The notes: a model not told the origin generated them from the letters alone. A stretch of DNA of 64,000 bases from Dryococelus australis (GCA_029891345.1 CM057009.1:288372966-288436965); one strand, 5' to 3'; counted from the stretch's first letter, positions 23,696 through 34,880 are shown. A program made the numbers and translations.

Positions 23696-23949
23696 TGGAT
23701 TACATATCTTCTTATAGACACTAAGTTGGATTACCTCCGACCAGCAGCGAACAGTCGGTATTTAGAGATGTGTAAGTCCATTTTTGTTATAAGTTGTAAA
23801 TTCTGCCCACTTCCACAAGCAGTAAATTCTTAAAGTCTGGAAGTTGAGTAAGGAACTATGGTAGAATTATAAATATATTCAATATCTGTGAAATGTAGAA
23901 TGGGGAGAGCTTGAGTTTGAAAGTAGAAAGTTTATGTAGAGGATTCCTC

Positions 23950-24209
23950 CTCTCTAATGGATTTTGGAGCAAGGGGTAGAGCATGTGGGGCACGTGGAGC
24001 AAGGTGTGGAGCATGTGGAGCAGATTATGGAGCAAGATGTGAAACATGTGGAGCAGTTTGCGGAGCAAGGTGTTTCTGGCAGAAATCACACCGAAAATGC
24101 ATTATTGAATTTTTGCTCCACAAGTTGTTCTTTCATGTCGTCGTAAGTTCCTCAGGGCAGTAAATGTTTTACCATAGAAACGACACAGAAAAGCCCTCAT
24201 TGTGTCCAT
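23950..24209 (-). pseudogene. C2HC zinc-finger/Pro-rich protein, copy 1 (broken)
   Basis: This is the same gene as 57,526-57,969. From the conserved start (ATG at 24,200; another at 24,209) the first finger reads LCRFYGKTFTALRN with a later RRHERTTC. The second Cys of its C-x2-C pair has become Tyr, so zinc binding is lost. A stop follows at once. In the next frame only the front half of finger 2 remains (FRCDFCQKH), joined directly to an Ala-Pro-His/Gln repeat (about 24,060-23,960), so the middle of the gene is deleted. The gene is dead in this copy. Confidence 0.65.
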
Positions 24210-24246
24210 ACTCTTCCAAGTCTAGAATGGAACTGAAAGGTTTCAA

Positions 24247-24256
24247 CCTTTTATAG
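24247..24256 (-). promoter_or_regulatory. TATA box of zinc-finger gene, copy 1
   Basis: CTATAAAAGG on the minus strand lies about 50 nt upstream of the conserved ATG at 24,200. The same decamer lies at the same distance in copy 2 (57,999-58,008), where the flanks have diverged. That favours a true core promoter with a short 5' UTR. Confidence 0.6.
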
Positions 24257-24649
24257 TTCGCAATACGTAATTCGAGGTATTATAAATTCTAGGAAGCAAT
24301 TGGAGTACATTATTTGTTTCAAATGTACATTTAATCAATATCTCGCCCACAAAGCTTTATTGTTAAATTCATAAAACATTTTGTTTTCAGAATTTGGGAA
24401 TATTACAATTCATGCATTCTTAAAGTCAGTAAAATTCAAAACATTTATTTTGGTACAAAGTACACATTGAGAACATTAAATGTTTACAAAAGCACACATT
24501 TACACAATTTCTTCCCTTTGACAATATTTGTAGTGTTTCCATCTGTTTAATTGTCTTGCAGTAGTATTATACATTCTGGTAAAATTGCGAATACATTTCT
24601 TGGATGGTAAACAAAACATTTTGTCAGATCTGGACAAGATATTAAATCA

Positions 24650-24898
24650 TTACAAATTTTCAGCTACTAATGGATTTTTTAAAATAAAATAAATAGGAGT
24701 TTCCTGAGATGTAAATTGCACTTGAGTGGAAAAAAACAGGAAAACTGTTACTTTCCAAAACCTTTTTCTGAAATATTTACTCCCATATACAATTAACTTT
24801 GTAATATTCAATTTACACTTTGATTTCTGTATACACAAGCACATGATTTTGTTCTCATCTTGATCCATCTTTACAAAGTATTGTCTTGCACAAACCAA
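24650..24898 (-). pseudogene. Unassigned ORF remnant of the virus-like element
   Basis: This 82-codon frame (VCARQYFVKMDQDENK..., then Lys/Phe-rich) lies between the zinc-finger and structural genes on the same strand. The text upstream (24,900-25,100) keeps short open pieces in the same frame. Its position fits a viral-element gene, perhaps a remnant of the replication protein, but I see no polymerase motif and make no assignment. Confidence 0.3.
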
Positions 24899-25270
24899 GT
24901 ACTTTTATATACTAAATTCCACTCATCCAGGATAATGCCATATTACTCGTATAATATACACTGGTGACTCAGGAGTAATAATCATAATAATCTGTTTCAC
25001 CCCAGTCAGATACCAATGAGCATTTTAGCATTTATTTAGAATTATCCTCTGCAGAGAAAAATGTTGAATTAGATCCATATGTTTTACATAATTGTTTGAA
25101 TTATGGGCAATTGTATTCTTTTTTAATATACGTTACTTTCCATTGCTCACACTTTTAAAAATGCATTTTTGGTCCACTTATACATATACTTCACAATTAC
25201 GTAAATATTGCTTGCAAATATGTTCAATATTCTTATACTCCATACACCCACGTTGCCAGGTTAAACTGTG

Positions 25271-25414
25271 TTAGGGTTTGGTTACCCATATATTTGTTTT
25301 CTTGTATTCAGAGCTTAGATATTTCCAGTTGAACAGTGGATTGAAGCTGAATACCATTGTGTGTTCTTCCATGTCAGTAATAGCTAATTTTTTAATTATA
25401 AATTTTCTGGTCAT
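25271..25414 (-). CDS. Small ORF of the virus-like element (47 codons)
   Basis: An uninterrupted minus-strand ATG frame (begins MTRKFIIKKLAITDM, ends in Trp-Val-Thr-Lys-Pro then TAA). It is basic at the start and aromatic-rich later. It lies in the same orientation as the structural and zinc-finger genes. It could be a real small gene or the open tail of a larger broken one. I do not recognise it. Confidence 0.28.
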   Translation of the reverse strand: MTRKFIIKKLAITDMEEHTMVFSFNPLFNWKYLSSEYKKTNIWVTKP

Positions 25415-25739
25415 TGAAATCCTTGCACATTGCAAAACATGTTGTCAATGCCATCCATGTCTCTTTGTCTACTGATTTAAGTCATTATCTTCACCAGCTT
25501 ATCTCTTACATTGTAGCTCCCCAATCTATCGTGAATTATCAATGCATAAGCTTGTGTATTTGCCAGAATTATTGTATATGCAATTATTTCAATTCATGAA
25601 TCAATTATGCTATTGGTAATCATGTCGTCTTGTTTGCTTACATTAAATAAAAATAACATTCCTCTGGTTTTAAATTATTCAGGTTCTAGGATCGGTTAGG
25701 TGATTTTATTATAATACAGTTCCTGGAACATTGAGTACA

Positions 25740-27628
25740 TATTGTAGCAAATCAGGAATTCCCCATTACCAAAGTTTGCATTAAAATCGGTATATGGATA
25801 AGCTTGACTGTTTAGATACAGTTTAATATATTTCACATCACAATTATCGAATACAGATCAATCAGATTTTAAATTGTTTTGATGATTTGTTTGAAAACAA
25901 ATTACAACAAATCGTGTTTTCTTAGATGAAAAACTTGATTTCACATTCCATACAATTTTTTGTGATGTAGGTAGAGCTGGAAATATCTCCAAAGACATCG
26001 CTTTAAATGCAATATCTAGATTATTCCCTTTTCTATATATTTTCAAAATACTTTACAAGTTCATGAGTGTTAATTTCAATATGTGGTATAAGCCATTCGA
26101 CACTGTTTAATTCAAATGTTAGACCTTCCTTGTTATTAGCAATATCACATATAACATTCATATGCATGCTACCGAATAGAATAACTAATTCTGGTTGAGC
26201 ACTTAATATTATATGTTTATAGTCTTCAGCAAAGCCCAAAACCATACTTAATGGTATAACAACTTCATATTTTCTGCCTGGGTTTATTTGTTTTGTGAAA
26301 ATAATAGCATTGCTCCACTCAACCATTAGCCCTGTATAAAGATTGTTTACTGTTCCTGAGAGATATTGCTTTATCATGGAACTAATTTCAATATCACATG
26401 TTTAAACAATTTCATTACAATTGAGCAGATATGCAATTCTTTCGATTAAATGAAGTATTCTTTTTCTTGCTAATACTGTAATTTGCTGGATTAGTTGTGT
26501 CAACTGTCTTTTTAATTGTTCCTCTAATCCTTAAACTTTATTTATGCAGTAACATGTAAATATCACGATTTTGTACAGCAATCCTTATTTTCGATGGAAA
26601 CATATACGGATGTGCTCGGAATGGTTAATATACATGTATTTCCATATTGGTGACTGCATCTTCATAACTTATTGGTTCTTCAGCATTAAGTATGTCTTAC
26701 ATTTCTATTTATGGTATATCCTAATTCCTTTAAAAAAATTTGTTGCCCTGTGTTAACTTTAAAGGTAAATTGTTTGAAAGGATCATTTTATGCTTCTGTT
26801 TATGCCTTTTTATAGCTACTTCCTTCGAGATACAATTTTTAAAAACATAGTTTTTAAATGAAGCGCCTACTTTATGAGCATATTGGCTATTATACACAAT
26901 ACCCATTTTGATTGTAATAATCACAGAATGCATGTGTTTATATACTTTTTTTTTTAAATGTAATCGAATGGTAACATCTTCATTTCTAAAATTAATCAGT
27001 TTACCATCTTGATAGATGATAGTAACAACTAATTCATCCACTCGATTAACTTTTACTGGAAGATATATCAATGTATTCTGTTTTGTTTATTATTTTGTAA
27101 CCTGGAGCCACCATACACGTGAATTCATGTACAGTATTTGTCAGCTTTACTTTTCAAATATGATCTGCCTACAATATTAACATTTATACAACATACATTA
27201 ACCGACAATATATTAACCTGTTTGGACAATTCGTGAAATTGATTAGCTGGATTAACTCTCCTTTCATAATCTAACAATGTTTGCAATGAATTGTCTTCTG
27301 TGAAATCGATATCGACATTACGATACATCACACTAGGTAACGTATTTTGATTTCCATGTAATCAGAATTGTATATTTTCAGGTAATTTTGCTTTAATGAA
27401 CATTTCTAAGTCTCCCAAATAATAAGATCGTACCAGTATCACAATCGTATATGTTTTTTCACCATTGTTGAATGTAAATGATTGATTGTCTATATCTATG
27501 TTTGGGATGCTATTGTAAGTAACGAATTCGATTAGACTTATTTGCCATTCTTCATCTAACTCCAAAGCTGGGATATATATCAAATGCAGTTGCGACGAAT
27601 TTCCACTTAATATCAACATAATTGACAT
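25740..27628 (-). pseudogene. Structural (capsid-type) protein of the virus-like element, broken
   Basis: Five consecutive minus-strand pieces read in order: 27,628-27,362, 27,331-27,125, 27,071-26,730, 26,377-26,033 and 26,046-25,858, with open text continuing to about 25,740. The first has an N-terminal beta-rich block (SGNSSQL, LDEEWQISLIEF, YNSIPNID). The third has a LPVKVNRVDELVVTI and DGKLINFRNEDVTIRLHLKK block. The last two are mixed alpha/beta. These blocks in this order are what I know from an uncharacterised conserved protein of insect Maverick/adintovirus-like elements, thought to be virion-related. Frames change about five times, so no product is expected. The total span would suit about 550-620 residues. 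Capsid identity (hexon or other) is inference. Confidence 0.6.
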
Positions 27629-28100
27629 ATTTCTATACAGTTTTACTATTACATTGACTTATATATCTTATTTATAGACAAAAATGTAAACATTTGACTG
27701 TATTTGGTATTTATTCTGTTATGTAATTGTACCTTAAGTACTTATATTTCAAATAATTATGTATTTCAATTGGAGGACGTAAATCTCAAAAAACTGTCAT
27801 AATAGAATAAGTGATTCACATTTTCAATTAATGCAACCCAATGCATTCCTTTGTTTTGTTTCGAATCTAAATTAACAATCATATATTCGCGAATGTTGGT
27901 TTCTATGGTAAATTGTCTCTCATATACACACACCTCGAAAATAGGGAATGTCCAGTTTCTTTACAAATGCATTAATGTATTATTTCATAATGCACATTTT
28001 GGAAGACTATTTAGGACTGTATGCATTTCTTTCCATGTTTGGAGGTTTTTTGTCCTTGACCGACTTTATATGGTTTAAGATACATTTCTTTACCACTTGA

Positions 28101-28519
28101 TTAACTTGATTTAGCAAGAGCTGAAACACCTCCCATTAAAGCTCCAAGAGGTGATATTGCTGGAAATATGAATGGTAATATGTCTCCTTTCTTAGTTTAT
28201 CGTATTGTTTTGCATTTCACGCCCATTTTTCTTTTCACCTTCGCTTACATAACTTTGTCAATGAACCAAGTGTCTAGCTTTTCGCCTGTACATTTAGACA
28301 GATTTTTCCTTATATTATCCTTATCTGCTTTATCTGCTAGAATCGTATCCACTATATGTCTTTCTTTCAAATTGTTTGTTCGATGTATACTGTATTGTGT
28401 ACTTTACAGGCATTATCCAAATCACTTATTCCTTGATCGTTTTGTTGCAAACATTTTGCAAGCTTAGTTCCGGGTCCTAATAATTGTATTAAGGCAAATG
28501 CAATTCTAATGGTAATTTG
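28101..28519 (-). pseudogene. Phospholipase-A2-domain virion protein remnant
   Basis: A minus-strand frame open from 28,519 to the stop at 28,367-28,369 reads LGPGTKL (28,460-28,480), the calcium-binding loop of parvovirus-type phospholipase A2. After about 19 residues comes DLDNACKVHNTVY, the catalytic helix. The helix normally holds a His-Asp pair; here it is His-Asn, so the catalytic Asp is replaced. Downstream, after frame changes, a hydrophobic stretch (FPAISPLGALMGGVSALAKS, stop at 28,101-28,103) follows, as in the hydrophobic C-terminal region of minor virion proteins of these elements. In the family the PLA2 domain helps virions leave endosomes. This copy is interrupted and cannot act. 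Confidence 0.65.
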
Positions 28520-28632
28520 TTAATCAATATATTCAATACCTCACATTCTTTTTTGTTACTTTTAGTAAGGCCCTTTGCTTTCAACTGGATGTGAACCTAT
28601 ATATAGACCTACATTTATAGTTTTATGTTACT
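28520..28632. promoter_or_regulatory. Divergent intergenic region of the virus-like element
   Basis: About 110 bases separate the minus-strand PLA2 remnant from the plus-strand ATPase. A plus-strand TATATATAGACC lies at about 28,598, some 35 bases before the ATPase ATG at 28,633. A shared divergent promoter is inferred from layout only. Confidence 0.3.
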
Positions 28633-29343
28633 ATGTTACCTAATACTGTAGGAATTAATGTTATAAAACAAAATATTCATATGCCGATAATCGATAATAT
28701 GAAAGAAAACATAATTGAACAGAAACATGGTATTCTTTTACCATCAAATATACATTTTTTAATAAGTGGTCCTTCTTCATGTGGAAAAATGTGTGTTATT
28801 ATGTCGCTGCTGGAACATCCAAATTAATCTAAACTTGAAAATGTATATGTGTTTTATTAAAACAATACAACAAGAGAAATTTACACTAATAGCATATATT
28901 TTGTATTTCTATGAAGTAATGTGATATTTTCCTTTAACAAATAAAGAAGATATCATGTCTCCGAATGAAGCATTTCCAAATTCCATATTTATATTTGTCA
29001 ATATTTGTACGAACTGCAGGGTGGAATAATACAATACTTCAGTTTTGGTCGATATTCAAATGTCGATTGTTTTTATATATCGCAAAGTTACGCATGTATA
29101 CCGAAACATAATTTGCATAATAATGCGAATATGTTACTTGTGTTAGAAATGGATAATGTGAATCTGCAACATATTTACAATGATCACATTTTATGCAATA
29201 TGATATTTACAAAATTTAAAGTACTGTGTTTTTACTGTTGGATAAACAAGTATGAGTTTCTGGTAATTATACCATCTCTTACCCTATATAAAGGAATATA
29301 TAGGTCTGGATTTGACAGCTTTTTACAACATGACAAAGAATAA
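28633..29343 (+). pseudogene. Packaging ATPase of the virus-like element, broken
   Basis: The first frame (28,633-28,827) carries a Walker A-like loop GPSSCGKM at residues 46-53. The usual Ser/Thr after Lys is Met, which should damage nucleotide binding. The frame then stops and shifts. Open text resumes at 29,005-29,343 with an LGRHYN-like block (here SFGRYSNVDCFYISQSYA), a KHNLHNNAN block and a C-terminal DKEY-like end. Around 28,985 the strand that should hold the Walker B acidic pair reads SIFIFVN, without acids. The order and spacing fit the FtsK/HerA-type genome-packaging ATPase of Maverick/adintovirus-like elements. It would pump DNA into capsids in the family; here it is a pseudogene. 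Confidence 0.62.
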
Positions 29344-29379
29344 AGAGTATTTCAAAGTTTGGAGAGCGATATATAAAAT

Positions 29380-29875
29380 GCAATCATTACAATACCTGTT
29401 TGACAATAAATCGCGATTGGAATTTTGATTTTAATGGACATATGTTACATAACGTGGGTATATCTGTGAAAGATACTGAGGAGGTAAATAATTGTAATGT
29501 TGAAGACTTAAACACCATCACACTAAATGTATTTAAATCACAATCAGCCAATATGCAATAGAAATTAATAAACATAATTGAAACTATTACAAATGTGTTT
29601 GCTAATATTAGTTACACAATGCTAAATATTTGCAAATGTGATGATTGCATTACAGAATATAAAACTAGAACAAATGAATATTTTGAACATTTAAAAAATG
29701 TAATGAATGAAATGGTAAGAGCTACAATTACAAAACAATTTGATACACAAATGGACAAAATGAACCAATATAAAAGTGCTGAATTTATCAAAAAACATCT
29801 GCTTCTGCAAAGCAATCTGCAAAACAAATTGAAGATTTGAAATCTCGAATAAACTATTTTTGTAACAATTTGATG
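29380..29875 (+). pseudogene. Coiled-coil accessory protein remnant of the virus-like element
   Basis: Two open pieces follow each other. One spans about 29,412-29,561 (ending QSANMQ, stop) and is Asn/Val-rich. The other spans 29,595-29,840 (81 codons; CKCDDCITEYKTRTNEYFEHLKN...), with a CxxC pair and then a Lys/Glu/Met-rich heptad-like region. It sits between ATPase and integrase on the same strand. The function is unknown; a minor virion or core role is only a positional guess. Confidence 0.4.
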
Positions 29876-30076
29876 GTTAAAACTGTGAGTAAATTGGACA
29901 TAATTTTGAGTGAATTCGATAAGATTTAAAAAGTGCAAACTAATCGACCTAATGCACCTGTTATAAAAACATCAACTTAATTCATGTATAAATAGTTGAA
30001 AAATAATTAAAACAAGGGAAAATGTCTGACTGCTTCAGAACTACATAAAGTTGTATCTGATGTAAAGGCGAAATAT

Positions 30077-30566
30077 TTGCAAGTTAAACATGCTCGAATG
30101 GAACCGGATATTTTGAATGAAGAAATATTTAAACCTGCCACAGGTAGAATGGATACATTACATTCGGTGCTAAATATGTTTAATGAAACACCAGTGGAAA
30201 TTAAATCAGAAGAACCTATAAAGAAGAAAAAGTTGACTCAATTAACACAACACTATAAGGCTATAAATTTTTTTGTCTAAGTGCAATAAGGTATTTGGTG
30301 TATATCAACATGAAAATATATGGTTTCTGGGATATTTGGTTATTAAGTTTTTGCCTGAAAATAGAATTCAAGTAGGTGATTACATAACTGACGTCAGTGG
30401 AGGATCGTTTGATTTATTATTTTTTAATGTTCTGAATGGGTATTCAGACATATATTTGGAGAAAAATAGAGAACTAATTCGTCGAACGAATGCAAATAAT
30501 CATTCAGATGATGATGATGACAAACATCCGAAACTACATTTATTAAGCAATAATGTTGGAAGTTGA
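30077..30566 (+). pseudogene. Accessory protein of the virus-like element, frameshifted
   Basis: The frame 30,077-30,280 (KPATGRMDTLHSVLNM, then a KKKK basic patch) runs into a stop. An overlapping frame 30,273-30,566 carries on with a globular-looking part (GDYITDVSGGSFDLLFF, YLEKNRELIRRTNANNH) and an Asp-run tail. The 8-base overlap and change of frame indicate one gene broken by a small indel. A short protein with a Gly-rich central turn and an ELIRRTNA-like helix before the integrase is, to my knowledge, usual in insect elements of this type. Its role is unknown. Confidence 0.45.
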
Positions 30567-30749
30567 ATATATACAGATAATTTTGACAACCAGTTTTCTC
30601 CTGTATACTGGATGAATCCTAGTGAATTGTCGATTGATTAAAACTTCTCATAACTTCGAGAGTGTCTGGGAATAATTCACATATGAACTAAATTGTTTAT
30701 ATTATTGTAGAGTTGAAAGAAGACAGTTATTTATGAACTAAGATTATTA

Positions 30750-31441
30750 AGATAGCTCAAGAGCTTCATGCTCCTGCAAGGATAAGATATCCTAGTAGAC
30801 CAGTAATTACTAAAGGCTTAAATGATCTTTTTCAAGCTAATTTATGTGAAATGAAATTGTTTTCCAAATATAATAATCGGTACAAATATATTTTAACCGC
30901 TATAGACAATTATTTAAAGTATGGTTGGGCATACCTATGAAAAATCAAACTGGCAAACAGGTTACCAATGCAATGAAGATATTTTTGAAAGAAAGGATAC
31001 CAAATTCACTCCATAATGGCAGCAGATCTGAATTTTTTTTGTAGACCATTCCGAAAACTGCATTTCACATCGAAAGGCACCTATAATTGGGTGGCTATTT
31101 TACCTGAAATATGAAAATTTTATAGTTCCAGATGCCATACGACTATCAAGACGGCGCCCGAAAAAGTTATGAACAATAGTTTGATGAAAACTGTGTATAA
31201 TAATGTTAAAGTAATCGATGAAACAAAACTAAAGTTCAAAATTGGTCCATATGTACGTATGTCGAAGCAGAAAGGTATCTTTGAGAAACAGTATACAACT
31301 AATTGGCCTTACGAAATATTTAAAATTACTTCAATTAGCAATTCATTTTCCAGAGTATTTTATCTAGAAACCTATGATGGACAGCCCATAAGAGGCAGGT
31401 TTTTACAAACACTAATTGCAATAAGTCAGCTCTCCAAATAA
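30750..31441 (+). pseudogene. Retroviral-type integrase of the virus-like element, broken
   Basis: The core begins near 30,760 and contains DLFQANL at about 30,826-30,846 and AIDNYLKYGW at 30,899-30,928. The first catalytic Asp of the rve fold is Asn (30,839-30,841). The second Asp (30,905-30,907) is kept. A one-base shift follows near 30,935, and the third region reads a degenerate NGSRSEFF at about 31,018. The segment that should hold the catalytic Glu is deleted. The C-terminal part (31,169-31,441, 90 codons) keeps the SH3-like or chromo-like end (KFKIGPYVRMSKQKGIFEK...). It would have inserted the element into chromosomes; it is inactive here. Confidence 0.7.
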
Positions 31442-31649
31442 ATAGTTGATAGATAAAATAATTAAAAAGAAAAAAAAGATATACCCTTGGTTCGATGGAA
31501 GAGTTTTACAAAAGCCCAAGACTCGTGGGTGAAGCATAAGGATCTTAAAAGATTGTAATAAAATGATTTGTAATATTTTGTTATGAAATAAATACTTTTT
31601 AAAAAATATTTTATGTTTTTCATTTAATAAACCTATCGATATTGCTGGG

Positions 31650-34390
31650 GAATGGATGTACAATTTACTGTGCAATATTTCATATTCTTTGGGTGGTAAT
31701 ATATTACATATTATTTATGATATAATTCTATGTATTTGGTTAATATTTTCCGGTTTGTAAGGAGAGAAAATATTCGTATTCTTAATTTTCTTTGTCTCTT
31801 ATTAATGGTGTAAAATTATTCTACACCTAACATGTAAATCTATGAAAAAAATAATATTATGAGATATGACAATATCGATATTATTTGTGATAATTTTTTT
31901 ACTGTTTAACAAGAATGTAGTGTGCACAGGTTTCATAAGTATAATTTCTTCCTGATCGCATGTTTTGGAGTTATGATATACATAATTCATAGTGGAATGT
32001 CTTATTTGTTGAACTAGTTTAGAGCTGAAATGTTTTTTTTTTTTACCATTTTGTATGAGAATTTTTAGCTTGGTTGTCGAGCTGTATATTATTGTGGGTT
32101 ATGCGTTTCAGAGTAATGCTTCGGAAATGCTGGAACTTCCTTAATGTCTATCAGTTTTGTATTCCCTGAGGAAGACAGACTGAGCAAACACACTTAAACA
32201 ATATATTTTTCCATGAATGTGATTGGATGAGAGAGTTTTCGCAAAAGTAAGGCTTGGTGTCAGAGTGTATGTCTGCTAAAGCGTTGGGAGTTTCCAAGTA
32301 GCAATAGTTTTCTCGTCAGCAGGATGGGTGAGGGGAAGTAACATTCATTATTATTAATGCGACTAGGAAATGGTTTCTCTGCTGTGCTGGACAGGGGTGG
32401 GAGAAGAGTATAGTTGTGGGAAAGGGAATCTGCATTCAGCGCTCGCGACTGTGTGGATGTTAGTTTAGGGAAGATAAGTTCGTCGGCTTGGTGATCGGAG
32501 AGACTTTGTTAGCCAGTCGAAGCAGTTACGTGACTAATCTATTGCTTTCTTGACAGTGTGAGAGCTGTTGGCCTTTGGCATGTGGCGAAGAATGTGTGGG
32601 TGAATATGTAAAAAATGTATGGTCTAAAGGGTGGTCTGTTCGAGCAAGCTGTGAGGTGTGACATATTTTGCTGAGCTCTTTACTCTTGCCGACAATGTTT
32701 AGCAGGAGGCGGGGTGGGTCTGCAAAATGTATGTTCTCGAGCAGACATATTCATGTGAATCTGGGGTAGGCAAATGTTACTCTTTGTTCTCTGGCAAAAC
32801 CGAGTTTGTAGAGAAGTTGGGATGAGCGCTGTCGTACGAGATGAATGGCGAGACTTTGTCGGCCATGCAGCGGACGACTGAGCTGTCTGTACGACACTTT
32901 TCATGGAGTCCTTGGAGGGTGTGACAAAAGACAATCGCATCGGCCGATACGACTGCTGCTGGTAACACGGCGTGCCTTGATGCGGTGTGGAGTCCTTGGA
33001 GGGGCAGAGGAGATGGAAAGTGGTGGCCATAATTTTTTGGAGTGGTACTTAGCACATGAGGCATCTGCACAGGGATTTCGGGCGAGCTGGGTGAGGGGAG
33101 GTTGAATAAGGGGATGGCAAAGAAACACGCCAGTAGAGGTCTGCGGGGAAAGTCGGGGAGCGGGTCCATACACTGGCGCACTAGGCGGAGAAGAAAGCAA
33201 AACTCTTTCTCTCCCTTGCTTGTCTTAAGTATCACCCAGTTCTGCGCTGACTTGGCACCGTCTTTTCATGTCGTCTGAAGCATTTAGCAGAATGATATAT
33301 TGTATTCTTATCAGTGTTAGAGGCTTATCCTTGGCGACAGAGACTCACAGCAGACAGAGTTGAATAGCGAAAAGCGTGGTTTTTAGCACCGTTAGAACAT
33401 GTGACAATTTTCTTTGATTGTGCCAACAACGGAATAATATATTACTTTCTTGGCCTCGTGAGAGGTTTGTTCTAGCCGACAATGCGTTAAAGCATTTTGG
33501 GGTGAGAAGGCAATATGTGCGATCTCGCAACTCATCAGAATTTGAGGCAATTTACCTTTTACTGTCTGTGTTGCGGAGAAGCTGGGGCAGGCAGATGGAT
33601 AATTTTTTTTTTAGCGAGAGTCAAGCGTCGGTCTGCCTGACTGGATAATGCAAGGTGATGAACAGTGATTTATTATTATTAATTTATGCGAAATGTGTAC
33701 GATAGGCGAGTCAGAGCGACAGAGATGATCCACTGGTGTACACACATTTATAAGAACAGGATCGTGGTAGTGCATTCTTTACATGTGATATAACGAAGTA
33801 CGTTCGTTGGGTTTTCGCAGTAGACTTTCGCAATAAGGCTAGAGTTGCGACGGTCATATGAGCTAGTGAATGATGCATTTGGGAAATGATTATACTTATG
33901 TGTTTTTAAAAACAGACATTTGGGTTATAATTTATGTTTGCATTCCTTGATGCATGTTTTGAGAGCCAATGAGGGTGAACTACATTTGTCTTCATGTATG
34001 TGTATGTCAGTGTTTGAGGGAATTTTTTCAGAGGGAAATTTTTTATGACATCTGGAGTTTTGGACTGCGTGGATCAGTGCAGGAGGCCATTAAATCAGGG
34101 GGAGATTTTTGCTTGTCTGGGATTGTAGTTGTATGTTTTATTGTAAATTGTGTGTTTTTATTGATTTTTGAAGTGTGGCATTCTGGCTTTGTGGGCAATA
34201 AGTGAGTAATTTCGCATGTGATGGATATTTTGTTCCTGGGTGGGTGTAAAATATATTTTTCTTGTGTTAATATTTAAATAGTCTGTTGTAGGAATTTGAG
34301 TGTTCCATTTAATGTTGTGTGTGGTAACTGTGTGATTAAAGTATTTTTTTAATTATTCGTACTTATTTCAGTTGGCTAATTGAATGTAAA
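31650..34390. other. Stretch without a supported gene
   Basis: This part is more GC-rich than average between 32,250 and 33,650, with G-rich text on the plus strand. Frames of 60-152 codons on both strands overlap each other and lack motifs. Phrases such as CTTTGTCGGCCATGC (32,851), ACTTTGTTAGCCAGTC (32,502) and GCCGACAATG (32,688 and 33,476) recur in variant form, which suggests an old repeated unit. I could not define its borders. Confidence 0.4.
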
Positions 34391-34394
34391 TTGT

Positions 34395-34880
34395 AGTGGT
34401 CCAGAAGTGACATGCGTGTCCTCCCTCATAATCGATAAATCGATTATCTGCTCCTCACTCGCCTAGTGTTCCAGAATTGATACACGTACTCTCGCTTCAT
34501 CCACAAACAAAAATGTTACTTATACAACTCTTACACCAACATTAACTCCTATATAAACAATTACAACCCGCTCCTCTGGTCAGTATGCCGCAGAACCTCA
34601 TAGAGTCAACACGGAACCTGCTCCACAAATATGACCCTTATGACAATTAACCCTATCTACAAAAATGAAAATCAAAGAAATTTCATTTCCAACAATAAAA
34701 AAATTACTTTATATTAAATAAAACATTTAATTTGATTAATTACACTAATCATTTAGCTACTTATCCACTAGTCGATAAGCAAGTAATCGACGTATCGATA
34801 TCTCGAATATTCGATACATCGATTTATCGAACAGGTGATTATCCACTCCATTATCTAGAGGTGGGCCAGAAGTGACATGC
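34395..34880. repeat. Repeat-flanked block rich in ATCGAT/TCGATA motifs
   Basis: GTGGTCCAGAAGTGACATG at 34,397 and GTGGGCCAGAAGTGACATG at 34,861 are direct repeats bordering about 460 bp. Inside, ATCGAT-type palindromes cluster at 34,431-34,446 and 34,770-34,832 (ATCGATATCTCG, GATACATCGATTTATCGAA). No ORF is present. It may be a small non-autonomous element. Confidence 0.42.

Larger units (their letters stand above)
23200..31640. mobile_element. Maverick/adintovirus-like integrated element, decayed
   Basis: About 8.4 kb holds a set of genes known together from Maverick/Polinton and adintovirus-like elements of insects. The minus strand carries a zinc-finger protein, a structural (capsid-type) protein and a phospholipase-A2-domain protein. 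The plus strand carries a packaging ATPase, accessory ORFs and a retroviral-type integrase. The two sets diverge from about 28.55 kb. Almost every reading frame is interrupted, and catalytic residues are lost in the PLA2, ATPase and integrase remnants. A protein-primed DNA polymerase B, expected in full elements, was not found; the degenerate zone 24.4-25.3 kb is the only room for part of one. The outer limits are approximate: the left limit comes from similarity with the copy at about 55.9-58.4 kb, and no terminal inverted repeat could be paired. Confidence 0.68.

Noticed and set aside
24400-25260. DNA polymerase B of the virus-like element
   Set aside because: Only short open pieces remain and none shows an exonuclease or polymerase motif.
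23200-31640. Terminal inverted repeats of the virus-like element
   Set aside because: I compared the AT-rich edges near 23.3 and 31.6 kb and could not pair them convincingly.
32777-33235. 152-codon minus-strand ORF and the overlapping plus-strand frame
   Set aside because: Two overlapping frames in both directions in G-rich DNA, no domain, no splice context.
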